64,000 nt of DNA, taken from positions 724,001 to 788,000 of the forward strand of contig OY735234.1 of NCBI GenBank assembly GCA_963457665.1. Direction: 5' to 3'. Both the position numbers and the translations under genes were made by a program. The stretch comes from Thysanoteuthis rhombus (lineage: Eukaryota; Mollusca; Cephalopoda; Oegopsida; Thysanoteuthidae). Shown here piece after piece: positions 11,478-23,705 of the stretch (positions are counted from its first letter, which is position 1; every line of letters starts with the position of its first letter). The notes under the pieces are model-generated. The model searched no databases. It had not been told where the DNA came from and worked only from the letters and a program-made list of their open reading frames with translations.

Positions 11478-12150
11478 TAGCAACTGGGTGTTTTGTCTTT
11501 GCAGCAAATGAATATAAAATGAGATGTTACAGAATAGGACGGCCTCTACACTGGATCATCTCCAAACATTATAACGCACCATGTGCTAAGACCTGGTACG
11601 AAGAGGGGCCTGAACCAATCACAAAAGCAAAAGATGTATATCATGGAACTTCGCTATACATACTGATAGAAAAATAAACGCGAATAGGCATTATAGTGAC
11701 AGACTTGAAAAGAATAAAAGTGTCTCCTAGTATATATGACTGTTCCAGCTGATAAAAAACCCCAAAAACATCACTGTCAAGGAATTAGAGAAACTAGAAA
11801 AATATATAGACCGTGAATTAGAAATTAGTTGAATGTGGCAACTTAGGACCAAATAATATCGATAATTGTTGAACCAGTGAACGAGTAAACAACATAACTG
11901 GAAAGCCCAGCGTATTTGGAATACAGAGATTAGCTCTTACCTCTGATGCCTACATCATAAAATTTTTTTTTGTCAATGTGAATGTATGCACTGCACCTAG
12001 CATACACCACTCTATGTATATGTGGAAGTATGTTAACTGCTGTATAATTTACAAGGTTTTAAGCCTTGTGTCTCTGGTTGAGACCTGGCTGCTGACTTCC
12101 ATTAACGGAAATCAAAGCCAACAACTAAATCGATGATAACAGAAAAGATT
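11478..12150 (+). mobile_element. R2-like LINE with restriction-like endonuclease, C-terminal remnant and 3' UTR
   Basis: Directly after the (GCA)n run the reading ANEYKMRCYRIGRPLHW, HYNAPCAKTWYEEGPEPIT is the segment between the CCHC-type finger and the endonuclease of R2-like retrotransposons. The endonuclease itself survives only as fragments in shifted frames (CLLVYMTVPADK, corresponding to the conserved block that normally reads close to DxxVP). It is followed by the C-terminal block NITGKPSVFGIQRLALTSDAY near 11895-11955. Stops and frameshifts are frequent, so it is inactive. The reverse transcriptase is missing because the sequence is truncated at the microsatellite. The family call rests on remembered family sequence. 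Confidence 0.7.
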
Positions 12151-12151
12151 A

Positions 12152-12208
<57 letters not shown>
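12151..12208 (+). repeat. (TAA)n tail of the R2-like LINE
   Basis: About 57 bp of (TAA)n directly after the 3' UTR of the preceding remnant. It probably marks the element's true 3' end. Confidence 0.8.
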
Positions 12209-12209
<1 letters not shown>

Positions 12210-12342
12210 TTCAAAATTAATAAAGGCCATATTGTAGATATGACTAACCTGTAAGATAAAAAGATCTCGGCCAAAGAATTTGAACGTTTTCAAAATTTAG
12301 AAACCTTAAAATAGAAATTGCATGAAGTGGCATTTAAACATA

Positions 12343-13870
12343 TTTAAACTCTATTCATACAAATAAGGACTAAAAACAATGAGCAGGATACGCAAGACGC
12401 GAGCAATCAACTTGGGGTTTCCTAGGAGTAACCCCGTGGGAGGTGAAACAAGCCATCAAACAGACAAAGAAAGGAAAGGCCCCTAGACCAGACAAGATCA
12501 TGATCGATCTACTCAAAGAAGTGGGTAAGATCATCACTAAGAAACTAGTCATCCTATTAAACTTGTGCCTAAAACAAAGTAAAGTCCAAGATGTTTGGAA
12601 CACTGCAATCATAATGCTTTTTGTATGAGACCCCCCCCAAAAAAAAAACCAACAGACCTCAGGAACGACTGACCTATACGCCTATTCAAATGCATGTACA
12701 AGCTTTGCAAAAAAATCATCAACCAAGTCACAAAAACACTAGATGGAAACCAACCACGTGAGAAAACTGGCTTTAGAAGGAGCTATTCGACCATAGACGA
12801 TCTGCATTCGATTAATCAGCCGAAAGAAAGAGTAGCACAATACAAAATGCTACTCACTGTAGCATTTATGGATTTCAAAAAGGCCTTCGACTCTGTGGAA
12901 ATCCCTAAGGTCATGAAGGTCATCGCTTTACAAGATGTAGATCCAGTATACGTCAGTGCTGCAACAAATATACAGTCAGAGCAGCTCTTTTATCAGGCTA
13001 CATGAAGACTCAGAACCCTTTCAGCTCAAAAAATGGTAAGACAAGGTGATACCAGCTCACCCAAACTCTTCACAGGCTGCCTCGAGATGATCTCCAGGAG
13101 ACTAGACTGGGAAAATAAAGGAATCAAAATAGGCAGCAAATATCTTAGCAACCTGAGATTTGCTGACAACATTGGCCTTTTCGCTGAGAACCTACACGAC
13201 TTCCAACTAATGCTAGATTAACTAAATGAAGAGGGCAAGAAAGTTGGCTTGCACATTAACTTCAGCAAGACGAAGATCATGTGCAACAATCACGCCAGAA
13301 ATAAAAACACGAAGATCAGAATCGAACACACAGAACTGAAGAAAGTAGATCATTACATCTACCTAGGACAACGAATCTCTATGAAACCATCAGAAGAAGA
13401 AGAATCACCCTGAGATGACAAGCCTTTGGCAGAGCAAGCTCGACCTTCAAAAACAAGAAGATCCCACTGATCCTAAAAACAAGGGTATACAACCAATGCA
13501 TCCTCCCAAAAGTCAGTTATGGAAACGTGAAACCTAACCAAGAGACAGACCTGCAACCTGAGGAGCATGCAACGCACACATGAAAGAATTATGCTCAAAA
13601 TTACAGGACAATACATCTGGGAGAAGACAGGAGTCTGAGATGTCATAGAATCCATTAAAAAATCAAATGGCAATGGGCCGGTCATATAGCAAGAATTTCA
13701 GAAAACCGATAGACATCACAACGCACAGCATGGATCCCCAGAGATCACATGTGCAATCGCAAGTAAAGTACCTGTTCCTCGACGCCTACGATAGAAAAGT
13801 GTGGCGAATCGTAAGGAAGGTCCATGTCCAACGACGGATGTTAATAGACTGATAATGATGATCCCAGTAG
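12343..13870 (+). mobile_element. RTE-clade LINE with reverse transcriptase domain (copy B), degenerate
   Basis: The longest RTE copy here, still lacking the apurinic endonuclease. Reverse transcriptase blocks are seen in order. KAPRPDKIMIDLLKEV is at about 12476-12525. LLTVAFMDFKKAFDSVE at 12850-12900 is motif A with its Asp. MVRQGDTSSPKLFTGCLEM at 13033-13090 is the QG block. LRFADNIGLFAENL at 13153-13195 is motif C with the second Asp changed to Asn, which should abolish catalysis. The RTE C-terminal text follows, ending at GGATGTTAATAGACTG and a short GAT run. Frameshifts, the TAA at 13219-13221 and the same 10-bp deletion as copy A make it non-coding. Confidence 0.88.
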
Positions 13871-14590
13871 TGGTAGGAGCACAAGGAATAATCAAGAAAA
13901 ACACTGATGCATACCTTAAAAATACTAGGAAATCCAACTTTATCTGAGATATAATCTCTTATGCTGATGATAATTACAGCGAAATGTGAACAATAAGTCC
14001 ATTTGAAATAGAAAATAGACATTGTGCACTTAAACATGGTGTTATATCCGAAGATACGTAAAGAATCAGCCGTACTTAAGCTAATTTCTGCTATTAAAAA
14101 ACGGTATTATTTATATTGATAGTCAAGTAACGGATAGATACTTCTAATGATAACTTGATTTTATTCTTAGAATGAAAAGTATTGTCAATTTTATCAAGGA
14201 TATCTGATTTGAATTGCAATGGGAGAAAAACAATTTTCTAATGTATACTTATTGTACTTTGGTAACACCATCCGGAGAGACCGATTTTTGCCAGTTTTTG
14301 ACAATGCGCTGATGCCAACTGACGTACAACACTAATTGCTCAAAAGAAAATCGATAAAAAATTGAAAAGAAACGAAATTTCGGGAATAAGTAAATTGCTG
14401 AGCTGTAATGTACATTTCGCGAAGGTATTATTTACGATCATTTTTGATGTATAGAATATTGAATAAATGAATAATTTCAGTCGAAATTTTGAACTCACAC
14501 TGATTAATATGCTGAGTGCTTTGTGAGGACAATGATGCGTTTTCAGGAACTAATTTAATCATAAAAATGTCATGAAAGAATCAAAGAAGT
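13871..14590. other. Unannotated AT-rich stretch
   Basis: No gene, repeat copy or RNA recognised downstream of the LINE. Confidence 0.4.
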
Positions 14591-14594
14591 CTAA

Positions 14595-15250
14595 GTGATG
14601 AATAAAAGAAGAGTGAGTTCCAAGATGAAGGAGAGCAGAATGGAAACTGGAAATGGAAAAAAGGAAGAAAAATATAATTGGAAATACCGTTTGCAATCGT
14701 GTAAAAGACGAGCTTTAAGAAAACAATTGATGGTCGACTTATACAAGATTGATAATTTGAAATCCATGCACGATGGGGAAGCCAAAGCTAGATGTAGCTG
14801 CAGACATGAACTACGAATACAAAACCGATTTCCCAGAAACTGATAGTCCGGCAACTCTTCTAATCCGGACAGAGCGCACGCTCAGATTTATCGCTGCTTT
14901 CACATCACACGAGTGAGTGGTCACAGGTGGCGTTGTGTGTGGATACAACTCTTGATTGTTTATACGGCAGTGGTTGTAACTTCTCCATCGATACAGTGAA
15001 ATTCCTAGCATAATTTGCTTACATTTACCTCTAATAATAGCTCCCAAGCAAAGTGCAAGTGCCAGTGGTAGCAAAAAGTGTAAACACGAGTCCATATCGA
15101 TGCAAGTAAAAAGTAAATGTCGAGAAAATTCGACCGCAGTGAGCCCTAATGCTTTAAAGATATGAGATGCGCATAATTAGAAGGTTAGAAGTGCTTATTG
15201 TTTTTGGTCAAGCGGAATAGATAGTCCAGCACGGTCCTTTGACCAAGTTT
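14595..15250 (+). other. Unidentified block: small basic ORF followed by transposon-end-like CCGG motifs
   Basis: An 82-codon ORF at 14595-14843 encodes a Lys/Arg/Glu-rich peptide with no family I can name. Its stop overlaps GATAGTCCGGCAACTC, followed by CTAATCCGGACAGA (14842-14872). A second GATAGTCCAGCACGGTCC lies at about 15221. Such CCGG-bearing ends occur in pogo/Tigger-like DNA transposons, but no matching inverted partner was found. No function is assigned. Confidence 0.3.
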
Positions 15251-18200
15251 GCCGTAAATTAGTTGTTATACCTATACATTATCTAATTACTAACAGTAAA
15301 CGATGTGTTATCAAACTATGTGAAGTGCCCTCTGCCGATGGAGCCCACTAACTTATTGTAGGCTAATTAAGCGTACAACTTTCTTCCAGAAGAAAATATT
15401 GGATTGATTTTTGTTGACATTTTTTTATTGCAAATGGTTGATTCAGACTAATTTCATTGTATTTGATGTTTATTTTTTCCACTTTATTTTGTTTATCCTT
15501 TGAACCTGTGACCCCAACTGAGCTTATCCTGCACTCCCCTCTCAGGCCATGCAATGGAATCCGAATTTCATTGCTTGTTCCTGTCTGATTAATAATTCCC
15601 TCACGCTAAAAGAAAGAGAAGCAAATTGAAAAAAAAAAAAAAAGGGAGAAAGAAAAAATTATCAAAATTATTGAAAAACTCACAAAATACTAAAAGGAAA
15701 ACAGAAAAAGATGTGTAAGGAAAAAAAGGTAAATAAAATTGAAAAGCTAGACGAAGAGAACAGTAAAATATGGTTAAATATTAAAAAGAGAACAATAAGT
15801 TACAGAGATATGACCAAAATTCAGAGGAAACCCTGACTCATAGTGAGTTGCCATCAATCACAATAAAACGGAAATTTTATTGAGTTAGCAATAAAACCGC
15901 AATGACGGAGATTTTGTCATTCACAGTTAATGGGTTATGTACAAGTGAGCCTGTCGTAGCTCTATGGGTTTGTCTTGACACATAGCCAACAAAAATATCC
16001 ATTTAGGTTAGATTTTCGATTAGTGGTGTCTGCACCATTTTGGCGTTTGGCAGTGGCTTTGGTGTCTTCATGCAGTAAGCTATTCTTCAGTGTCTGGTAA
16101 TTTTCTCTTTTCTCCAGCCTCTCTTGAAACAAACGATAGGCATGAAACAACTTTCACCACTTTTAATCTGTTCCTCATAATTAAATGGCTAAATAATTGT
16201 TTACAGATGTACGAAGAATTCTGGGCAGATTGAAGGGAATCCGCGAATCGTTTAGTACCTGTACGTTTCAAATAAATGCCTCTGCATAAAAAATCACAAC
16301 TCTAATATTTTTTACTTTTTTTTTTTCGAATGATGGAACATTTTTTTGAGATTCTTTCGCACGAACGCATTGCTTTTCAAGATGCTTTATTTTTCAAAGA
16401 GCTTCGCATACTTGACACACGTTCACTCTGGCATGTGAAGCTCAAAAACTAACAAAAGTAGCTCGATGCATTTTATTAGTAAAGAAGGTCAAGGCTACTG
16501 CTACATAATATCCTGGTTATGGACACTCTAAAATGGATAGATTGTGGACTTTCATAATTTTGTAACATTTTGCATGATTCTCATAATACGTGACTCTTAA
16601 CAGATGGTTTAATACATCTCTGTCATCTTTCGTTGTCACTCGGAACCTTCCATTTTCCGTTAAAATTCTCTTACTGTTTCTACATTATTTTCGTAACATC
16701 TGTCATTCTTTCTCTCACGTAACTCAGGAACCACACAACATTATCACATTATTTTTTCATTGTTACAAAGGGGGAGTCGGAGCATGTTTTTCGCATATAA
16801 ATATCTGAAAATTTTAGAACTTTTGAGGGTTTTTGCGAGATGTTCCATTTACGTATAGTGCCAGATTGGTCCGTGATTTTGTGTCGGTTAAACTCTAGCT
16901 ACTTGCATACTGCGTAGCTCTGTATAAAGTGTTTTGTGATGGTAAAGTAAAATAGATATCACACTCCTCTCAAAAACATGACCTTTTTATACCTTACATT
17001 ACCTACGTATGAGCCACAACCTTACCCCTTCAAAGCCAAACGAATACATTCACTATAAATCGGAGACAGATGTCGCAACATCACCATGCATAAACTGTAA
17101 GTAATGTGACTCATTGATTATGTTTGTTTAACCGTATAAAGCAGAGATCGAACTGATAATCCGGTCTGATGGTTTTCAGCTAGTTGTAAATAATATAACA
17201 AGCGAATTAGAAAATATTTCTTTTTTTTACCTAAATTTATATCGCGTTCAACTTGATGGGCAAAGACTCTTTCTTTGTTACAGGAAGTCCATTTGTAAAA
17301 TTGTCGCTCTATGAATCAAGTCATTTTAGACACAAGGAGATCAGCAGCTGGTCTCAACCCATAAATACAAATGTAGACTTTTTGAAATATCTTTTATGGC
17401 CTGGAATTTTCAATGTATCTATCTGTCTCTCTCTGTCTCTCCCTCACACACATATGTATATTTTATGTATGCTTTTTTCCCCTCACAATCCCATTTACGA
17501 CTCATTGCATTTGTGCTGTATAAGTAGTAAAAATCATACAACTTTTCATAATTCACGTAGATCGTTTCTGATATTACAATAGAAACTTCTATGGTTACAT
17601 AGAATAATGAAAAGGTTTAACACACGCGTGATTGAACACACACACACACAAACACACATACGCACACAAACACACATACGCACACACGGAGAAAAGACAA
17701 AATTATATTCAAGGAACAGGATGAAGACATGTCAAAATCAGGGAAAGAATTCTTGGAAGGGAAATTTATGATTTAGGATACCTAACTGAAATCCGGACCT
17801 ACTGGCGGGATTTTTTGCTAATTTTTGCAGAAGACCCCAATTGGGCCTCTGGCCTCAATAAGAGATCAAGACTGTCTCCTTAGGAGTACCTAATCCAATA
17901 CCTCAGGCTACAATGCATCGTCCCGGCTACTCAGGGGTCGCATACAGACAAAAAACAGAAAAAACAAAAACAAAACCTTTTGTACTATGAAGATAGATAG
18001 ATGGAATCAGATCTTTATGATTAGCCTGAACGAGAATGCAGACGCTACACAATTATCTTTTCGGAAGTTTCAAAAATAAACTTGCAGAAAACGTGCCTGT
18101 GGCTCAGATCAGCACTCGCCGAAAATTTTATGGGGATATGTTATTTGATTCCTGAGTTATGCTGTTAAAACCATATATATAGACATTTTGTGAATTACAA

Positions 18201-18417
18201 TAGGATGTCGGAGAGAAATACCATGCAAAAAATAAACCTTTCGAAAAGTTTCACTAGTTACGAAAAGAAACGTACTGAATTAGTTGTAGAAAGAATTCAA
18301 GTGTCTATGGCATGTTATTACTAAATGCAAAAAGCGAGAAGGATTCAACAAATTACTGTATTTCGCATCTGTTGTGAACCCAGATGCATTAGATACTCAA
18401 CAATCTAGAAGGTAATC
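15251..18417. other. Unannotated block with one (CA)-rich tract
   Basis: No recognisable coding sequence; the small ORFs at 15363-15554, 15962-16271, 16590-16808 and 17253-17582 lack domains. There is an A run near 15629 and imperfect CA-rich repeats (ACACACATACGC) at 17636-17688. Nothing else is supported over about 3.1 kb. Confidence 0.4.
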
Positions 18418-18444
18418 ATCATCATCATCATCATCATCATCATT

Positions 18445-18479
<35 letters not shown>

Positions 18480-18655
18480 TTTAACGTTCGTCGTTGGATA
18501 TAGACTTTCCCCAAGATTCGCCAGATCTCTCTGTCGTAGTCGTCGCGGAGCCAACATTTCCTGAATTTGTCTAGGTCGTCACGCCATGTTAATTTGTGCC
18601 TGCCACAGTCTCGCATATGATCTCTGGTGATCCACGTAGAGTGCATAATACTAAG
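18418..18655 (-). mobile_element. RTE-clade LINE 3' end (copy C)
   Basis: On the minus strand, the last ~175 bp of an RTE copy (the region giving ITRDHMRDCGRHKL and the VWRILG-type text) end at the AACGACGAACGTTAAAA 3' end, followed by its (GAT)n tail, seen as (ATC)n at 18418-18480. It is strongly 5'-truncated at about 18650. Confidence 0.85.
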
Positions 18656-19060
18656 TAAAATCTGACTTATTTCAGCTTGAAATCCCCATTAAGTGCGACA
18701 AACTAATTCATCGCAAACCAGGATGGATCACTGGATTAAAATCACACAAGCTTAGCTGTGCTGGGGTCAAACTCCCTTGCTTCATAAAAATCGAAAAGGT
18801 AATCGAAACAAAATTAATTTCTCAATACAATATTTCAAAACTACGTGTTTCATTTCAACTCTTGTAATCATCTTTAACCTACGTCACTGCGTCACTATTC
18901 TTCGTGCATGACGTAAGCGGTTTTTAGTCATTACCGTCCGTCATTGTTTTTACATCCAGAAATAAATTAATAACTCAATAGTATGTGTTTGACAAATGAA
19001 AGAAAGAAAACGACAACTCAGCCTAATGATTAATATTGTTTTTATATATATATAAAGAAA

Positions 19061-19098
<38 letters not shown>

Positions 19099-19111
19099 TT
19101 TTCGGCAAATA

Positions 19112-19161
<50 letters not shown>

Positions 19162-20534
19162 TATGTAATACTCCATTATTATCAATTTTTGCTACTATTT
19201 ACATTCATCTTAATTGTTGTCACTTTTTATCGCAACTACACAATTAAGATGAAGATAAATAATTAAGGTTGTTCCTTTGGGAAGTGATTTTGAGCTATTT
19301 CCTATTACTATATAGTTATAAACAGGGCTGATATATCTGTGAACTAATCCTACTTTAAATTGGAAACCCCAAAAAACTGCGTAAATGAGGTAGAGAACTT
19401 TTGGAAAATCCTTTAAGATTAAACGGAAGTAAACAACGGTCATTTAAATAAAAACAAATTGAGCAATGTCTGTTTTTGATCAATGGCAATAGAGTCTGAT
19501 ATGACGTCATCAATATTTCTATCTTTTTTTTCTTAATTCTATGCTGAAACCTCAACATTTTAAAACTTTTACGTCTGACTTATCGTGATAATAAAGTCCA
19601 CTCTGTATTTTGGATACGGAAATAAGGTTAGATTTGATTTATGGCCAGGTTAAAACATACGATGATGCTTACTTACTGAACATCATATATCATCTTGAAA
19701 TCCTCATCAATCTCAATTAGTTGATCCCAAGCGTTGAATTTACGGCAAAATTTACTGGTATGATAATTCTGACAAAATCAGATTACGTTTGACTTATGAC
19801 TTGATTTAACACTACAGGCATGATTACCAGTCAACATGTAATGAAAGCATTGTCATAACAATGAGAGGCGTGGTTTTATAGCACCGTAAGCAAACGCTGA
19901 CGAAAGCCTCTCTGGATTCGTCTCTCTACTGCTACTTAGGAACATTAAATACATTATTCATTTGAAAGATGAATTTATTCACAATTCACATCCAACAACA
20001 TTTCATTACGCAACTTTTGATATCTCATCAAAATTGACTGAAGTATCGTACCTTATATTTTGCTATTTGCAAAAATTCATATCTACAGTAAGCAGTAAAT
20101 GCCGGTTGACAAAATTTGAAAATTAAAAAAAAAAAATCAAAATTATTAGAGTATGGAACCTTTTTTATTAAAAAATACGGTAATATACGACAATAACAGC
20201 GTGTGCACGACATGATGGAGAACCGTAAGGACAATGTCCCCTAATGTTGGCTTCGTGGTTTCTTCAATGTGTGCATTTTATACGTGCACCAACATCGTCG
20301 ATGCGATCTTCCAGGAAGCCCGTTGTGTTTACAGATATTGGAAACCTGATAACGAATCTGCGACAGAAAGGAAATTCTGCCCCTATGGAGAGAAGTAAAC
20401 TGCTTCCATATTAGGAACAGAGTGTCTAATTATGAAAATTATCCACCTTTTATTCTGTCATACCTCTCCCTTGATAATGTTAACTGTTGAAACGGTGCTG
20501 AAAGATTCCTGCATCTAAAATGCTTCATTTTCCA
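18656..20534. other. Unannotated block with (TA)n arrays
   Basis: Contains (TA)n at 19042-19096 and 19106-19165, roughly palindromic around TTCTTTTCGGCAAATA. The small minus-strand ORFs at 19210-19558 and 20028-20234 show no domain. Nothing else seen. Confidence 0.45.
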
Positions 20535-20539
20535 TGTTG

Positions 20540-20790
20540 CATTTTACCCGAACGATATGCAAAATTCTGTTGAAGTCAGCTTCTTTTCTAAGATACCCAA
20601 ACACACCTGCTAGCCCTAGAGGAAACTGATTGCTACCCATACCTGTTCTGTGAAATTTCATGATTTTTTCGTATTCATCAGGCATTCTCTGGGCTATTCC
20701 AATGCATATCGTCATTGATAATCCACTTCGTTTGATATCTTCAACTGCACGTTTTTTCTTCCCAAGCTCTGACCTTATTCATCATAGATG
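20540..20790 (-). pseudogene. Pogo/Tigger-like transposase fragment
   Basis: The minus-strand reading KRSGLSMTICIGIAQRMPDE followed by YEKIMKFHR (20755-20653) resembles the segment of pogo-type transposases between the CENP-B-like DNA-binding domain and the DDE domain (typically a W..RF...GLSxR...AQ..P.....K...F.R pattern). The following NQFPLG could correspond to the approach to the first catalytic block, but the catalytic Asp is not recognisable. It is a short isolated remnant. The call rests on pattern memory and could be wrong. Confidence 0.45.
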
Positions 20791-22194
20791 ATGCACTACA
20801 TGGCCACAATTCCTGTCCCTTACTACATCGTTTATTTACATTTCATCTGGTTGGTTTGTGACAAAGATTATGCTTTCTCTTTTGTGGTGTCCTCAGCTTG
20901 TTTTGTTGTTGATGCCTTACTCTCACCATCTTTTCGGTAGGTGGTGGCCAAAACTCTCTCTCTCTCTCTGCAGGTCAGTTGTCATTTATATTGTTTTAAT
21001 TAACTACCATTAATTCCTGTGTCTTCTTCCCTGTCATTGTATAAGGGATGCAAAAAATTACTGCGATATAATAGTTAATCTTGTACAATTCGTTTCTCAC
21101 TGACAGTGAAATACTGCATTTTGATAAAAATATTTCCATGTCAGTTATAAGTACAAGTATCCCACAAGTTCACAAATAGCTTGTCTAAAAATGTTGCCGA
21201 TTTAATTCTGTATCAGTGGATTTGTTTTAGTTTCACAGGCTCAGCATCGAACGCAACTGGGGGAGATACCGTTATCTCATCACCCCAAACTTTTAACTTC
21301 TGCCACCGACCTTCATCTTATAGAACGACGCAGATTGGTTTTTGGAGACATTTCACCGGGAAAATACAATGAGTCTCTTGTGAAGGTTTATAAATTGCAT
21401 TCGTCACTTTTGTCTATTAGCAAAAAGGTGTTAAAAGTTCTTGGCTTAGGAAAAGAATCAACTCCCGTTATTACGGCACCTTCAGGGATTAAAAAGTGTC
21501 GTTATGACGAATGCACCGCTATAACGGGTGGATTTTATCTGAAGTATATTAATAATGAGGAAACAAAAACTTTCAAGGTCTAATATTCTCTCTTACTTCA
21601 ACATACCCTCTGTTAATTAAAAAAATGTACTGAAATCCTAATGTGCTGTTGCTGCAAACTAATCTCCGATAACACTATTGCGAGAATATTAAAAACATGT
21701 CATTAAATAGTGCCGTTAGAACGAGTGCCATTGCAGTGTTGCTTAATGCTTCTTTCCAGTGGAAAGATATATGCAATTTCAAAGAGGCTTTTTGTTGTTG
21801 TAAGAGTGGTGTGTGACGAAAAAGTCAGAATGTTTTGCTTCCAATGCAGGGATTTGCACACTGTACTGGAGTACAGTACAACATAATTCGTAGGTACACT
21901 ACTCTTTTTATTGTCCGATTCGTGATATTAGGTTACTAATGACAATGCTTGTAGTAAGTTTTCAGTCAATTAAGTGCTACTCAAGGGGGTCAATTATACC
22001 TTTTATCATTGTCATTTTTGTTGAATTGCAACAAAAGCGGATTCATGTATTTTTATTATTCGCATTAGTGCGAAATGATCACAACCTACCTCACTTAGAA
22101 CTAGAACTCGGCTCGCCGATGCCATTTTCTGTGACATAACAGTTAGACCGCTCCACATGCCATTGAGTTTTAATTTGTAATAGTTGAGCAGATG
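20791..22194. other. Unannotated block with unidentified ORFs
   Basis: Two overlapping plus-strand ORFs (21181-21372 and 21335-21583) are longer than expected in AT-rich DNA but have no recognisable domain or start context. A (TC)n run lies near 20957. No function can be given. Confidence 0.3.
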
Positions 22195-22260
22195 GAATCC
22201 TTAAGCCCTGTAAAGCAGTCCATCTACGAGAATGCTACTTTGACAAAAAACAACAACTTG
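22195..22260 (+). repeat. Partial copy of tRNA-derived SINE (family S1 tail)
   Basis: AGCCCTGTAAAGCAGTCCAT followed by CTACGAGAATGCTACT matches the middle of the SINE copies at 23408 and 37588 (GTAAAGTAGTTCATCTAAGA). The head is absent or too diverged. Confidence 0.4.
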
Positions 22261-22755
22261 GCTGTTTCCTTGCCGGTTTCGGCTCGCCGAACTACTGGGG
22301 AAGGGCACTAATCCTAAAGAATAGACTCGGTGTGCGCGAGCTGATCTCCATTTAAGTGAAAGGAGAGTCCTTTTTTGATCCACGTATGCGAATAATAAAC
22401 CAACAGTGATATATTACTGTTTACCAATGAGAAAGAGAATGCTACATCAAATATTTGACCTTGTACATGAGCTGGAGAGGTTTCCCCTGAATTGCCACCT
22501 TCAACTACTTTTTCGTACTTAAGATATGATCTGTTTTGAAATATTTACTACCCGATAATATTTATCAGGCATTTGGTTGTTTTGGGAGAAACTTGAGTAA
22601 TTCTCAACAATAAATATTTCTTCGACAAAGAATTCCAATTAATGAAGTGACAAAAAACGCGTCTGGAATGAAAGACTCAAGAAGGTCGGCATATGCTTCC
22701 AACCATAATCAACTACTTTGCTATCTTCTATCAGCTTTCAATCTATTGTTTCATT

Positions 22756-23180
22756 CGAAACCGTCGACCAATACTGTCACCAAGACTGTAGGAATAGGTT
22801 TCTTCAGTTATCAAGTTGCCTGGCTATGTATTGTGCATGCAAACTGCACCAAGAGAGCTACAGGACTGAAATCATCAACATTCACTCTTTATCATGTCTA
22901 GTAAAGAGTTTTTTTTAGGAAAAAAATCTGCCTTCATAAATAGGTTTTTAGTGCGGGGGGGGTCAATTTGCAATGTAAGTTTATGCCAAATTGATCCCTT
23001 AGTTTGTGTCCCGCAGCATTCATGTTTTTCTTCGGGAATTAAAACTTTGGCCATCTTTCAACAAAAGCCAAGCAAAGTAACTTATCCATTGATCACCCCT
23101 TCATCCAATTTTTTTTAATTGATCATGCTGCCAAAAGACATTAGTCATCTAATGGTTTCTATTGAGTGACTAATCAGACC
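22756..23180 (+). repeat. Dispersed repeat family X, copy 1
   Basis: An unclassified interspersed repeat of ~425-485 bp, present five times in the window. Landmarks in order: GAAACCGTCGACC, CTGTCACCAAGACTG, CTATGTATTG, TGCACCAAGAGAGC, ACATTCACTC, TTATGCCAAATTGATCCCT, TCCATTGATCACCCC, TGCCAAAAGACATTAG, and a 3' end reading GTTTCTATTGAGTGACTAAT then CAGACC. The small ORFs across it are not conserved between copies. It may be a non-autonomous DNA element or SINE; neither clean terminal inverted repeats nor an A tail is visible. Confidence 0.75.
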
Positions 23181-23407
23181 TGCCTTTTTTTTTATCTCGT
23201 ATACTTTCATTTGTTCTTAGTCTTCTCAAGAATTTCCGTCTTTCTCAATTATCTCCAATCTTTAACGTTATCGCAGTTTTGATTATTGTTATTTTTTTCA
23301 AGTCAGAAGTTCTGTATTCATTGCATTTTAATCTCCGTCACTTTTCAGATTCTCATCGCCATTAGCTTCACTTGTCTCCATGTCTTAATGCAAGGTGTGG
23401 TAGGGGG

Positions 23408-23705
23408 GGTACGGAGTGGTGTAACGGTTACGGACAGGTAATTTAGAATCAGTCGACCGAGTTCGTGTTTCAGTCGATACTGTTTACACGTACTTGGAAG
23501 AGGCGTTAATTCATCTCCATGGGTAAATAAATACCCTTTATCCTTGAGAGGCAGTTCATCTGAGAAGAGATACTTTAACATTAAAATAAGACCTATAGCT
23601 TGACAGCTGCATCAGCCAGGCCCAAACCAGACTAAAGGAAGAGTTTTGGACGTGATAGCAATTACTCCTCCGTAGAATTTACTTGCTATTGAAACTTGTG
23701 CTTAC
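23408..23705 (+). mobile_element. tRNA-derived SINE (family S1), copy 1
   Basis: The head GGTACGGAGTGGTGTAACGG has a tRNA-like A box, and GAGTTCGTGTTTCAGTC about 50 bp on is a diverged B box. The body shares ATGGGTAAATA, GGCAGTTCATCTGAGAAG and TTACTTGCTATTGAAAC with the copy at 37588-37925. Diverged, with no target duplication seen. Confidence 0.65.

Noticed and set aside
11351-11677. 108-codon ORF with Ser and Ala runs as a possible gene
   Set aside because: The runs are (CAT)n and (GCA)n microsatellites and the rest is the LINE C-terminus; the second copy has a stop in the conserved part.
12694-13221. Reverse transcriptase ORFs as active genes
   Set aside because: Frameshifts, a stop and the FADN change show that the LINE copy is dead.
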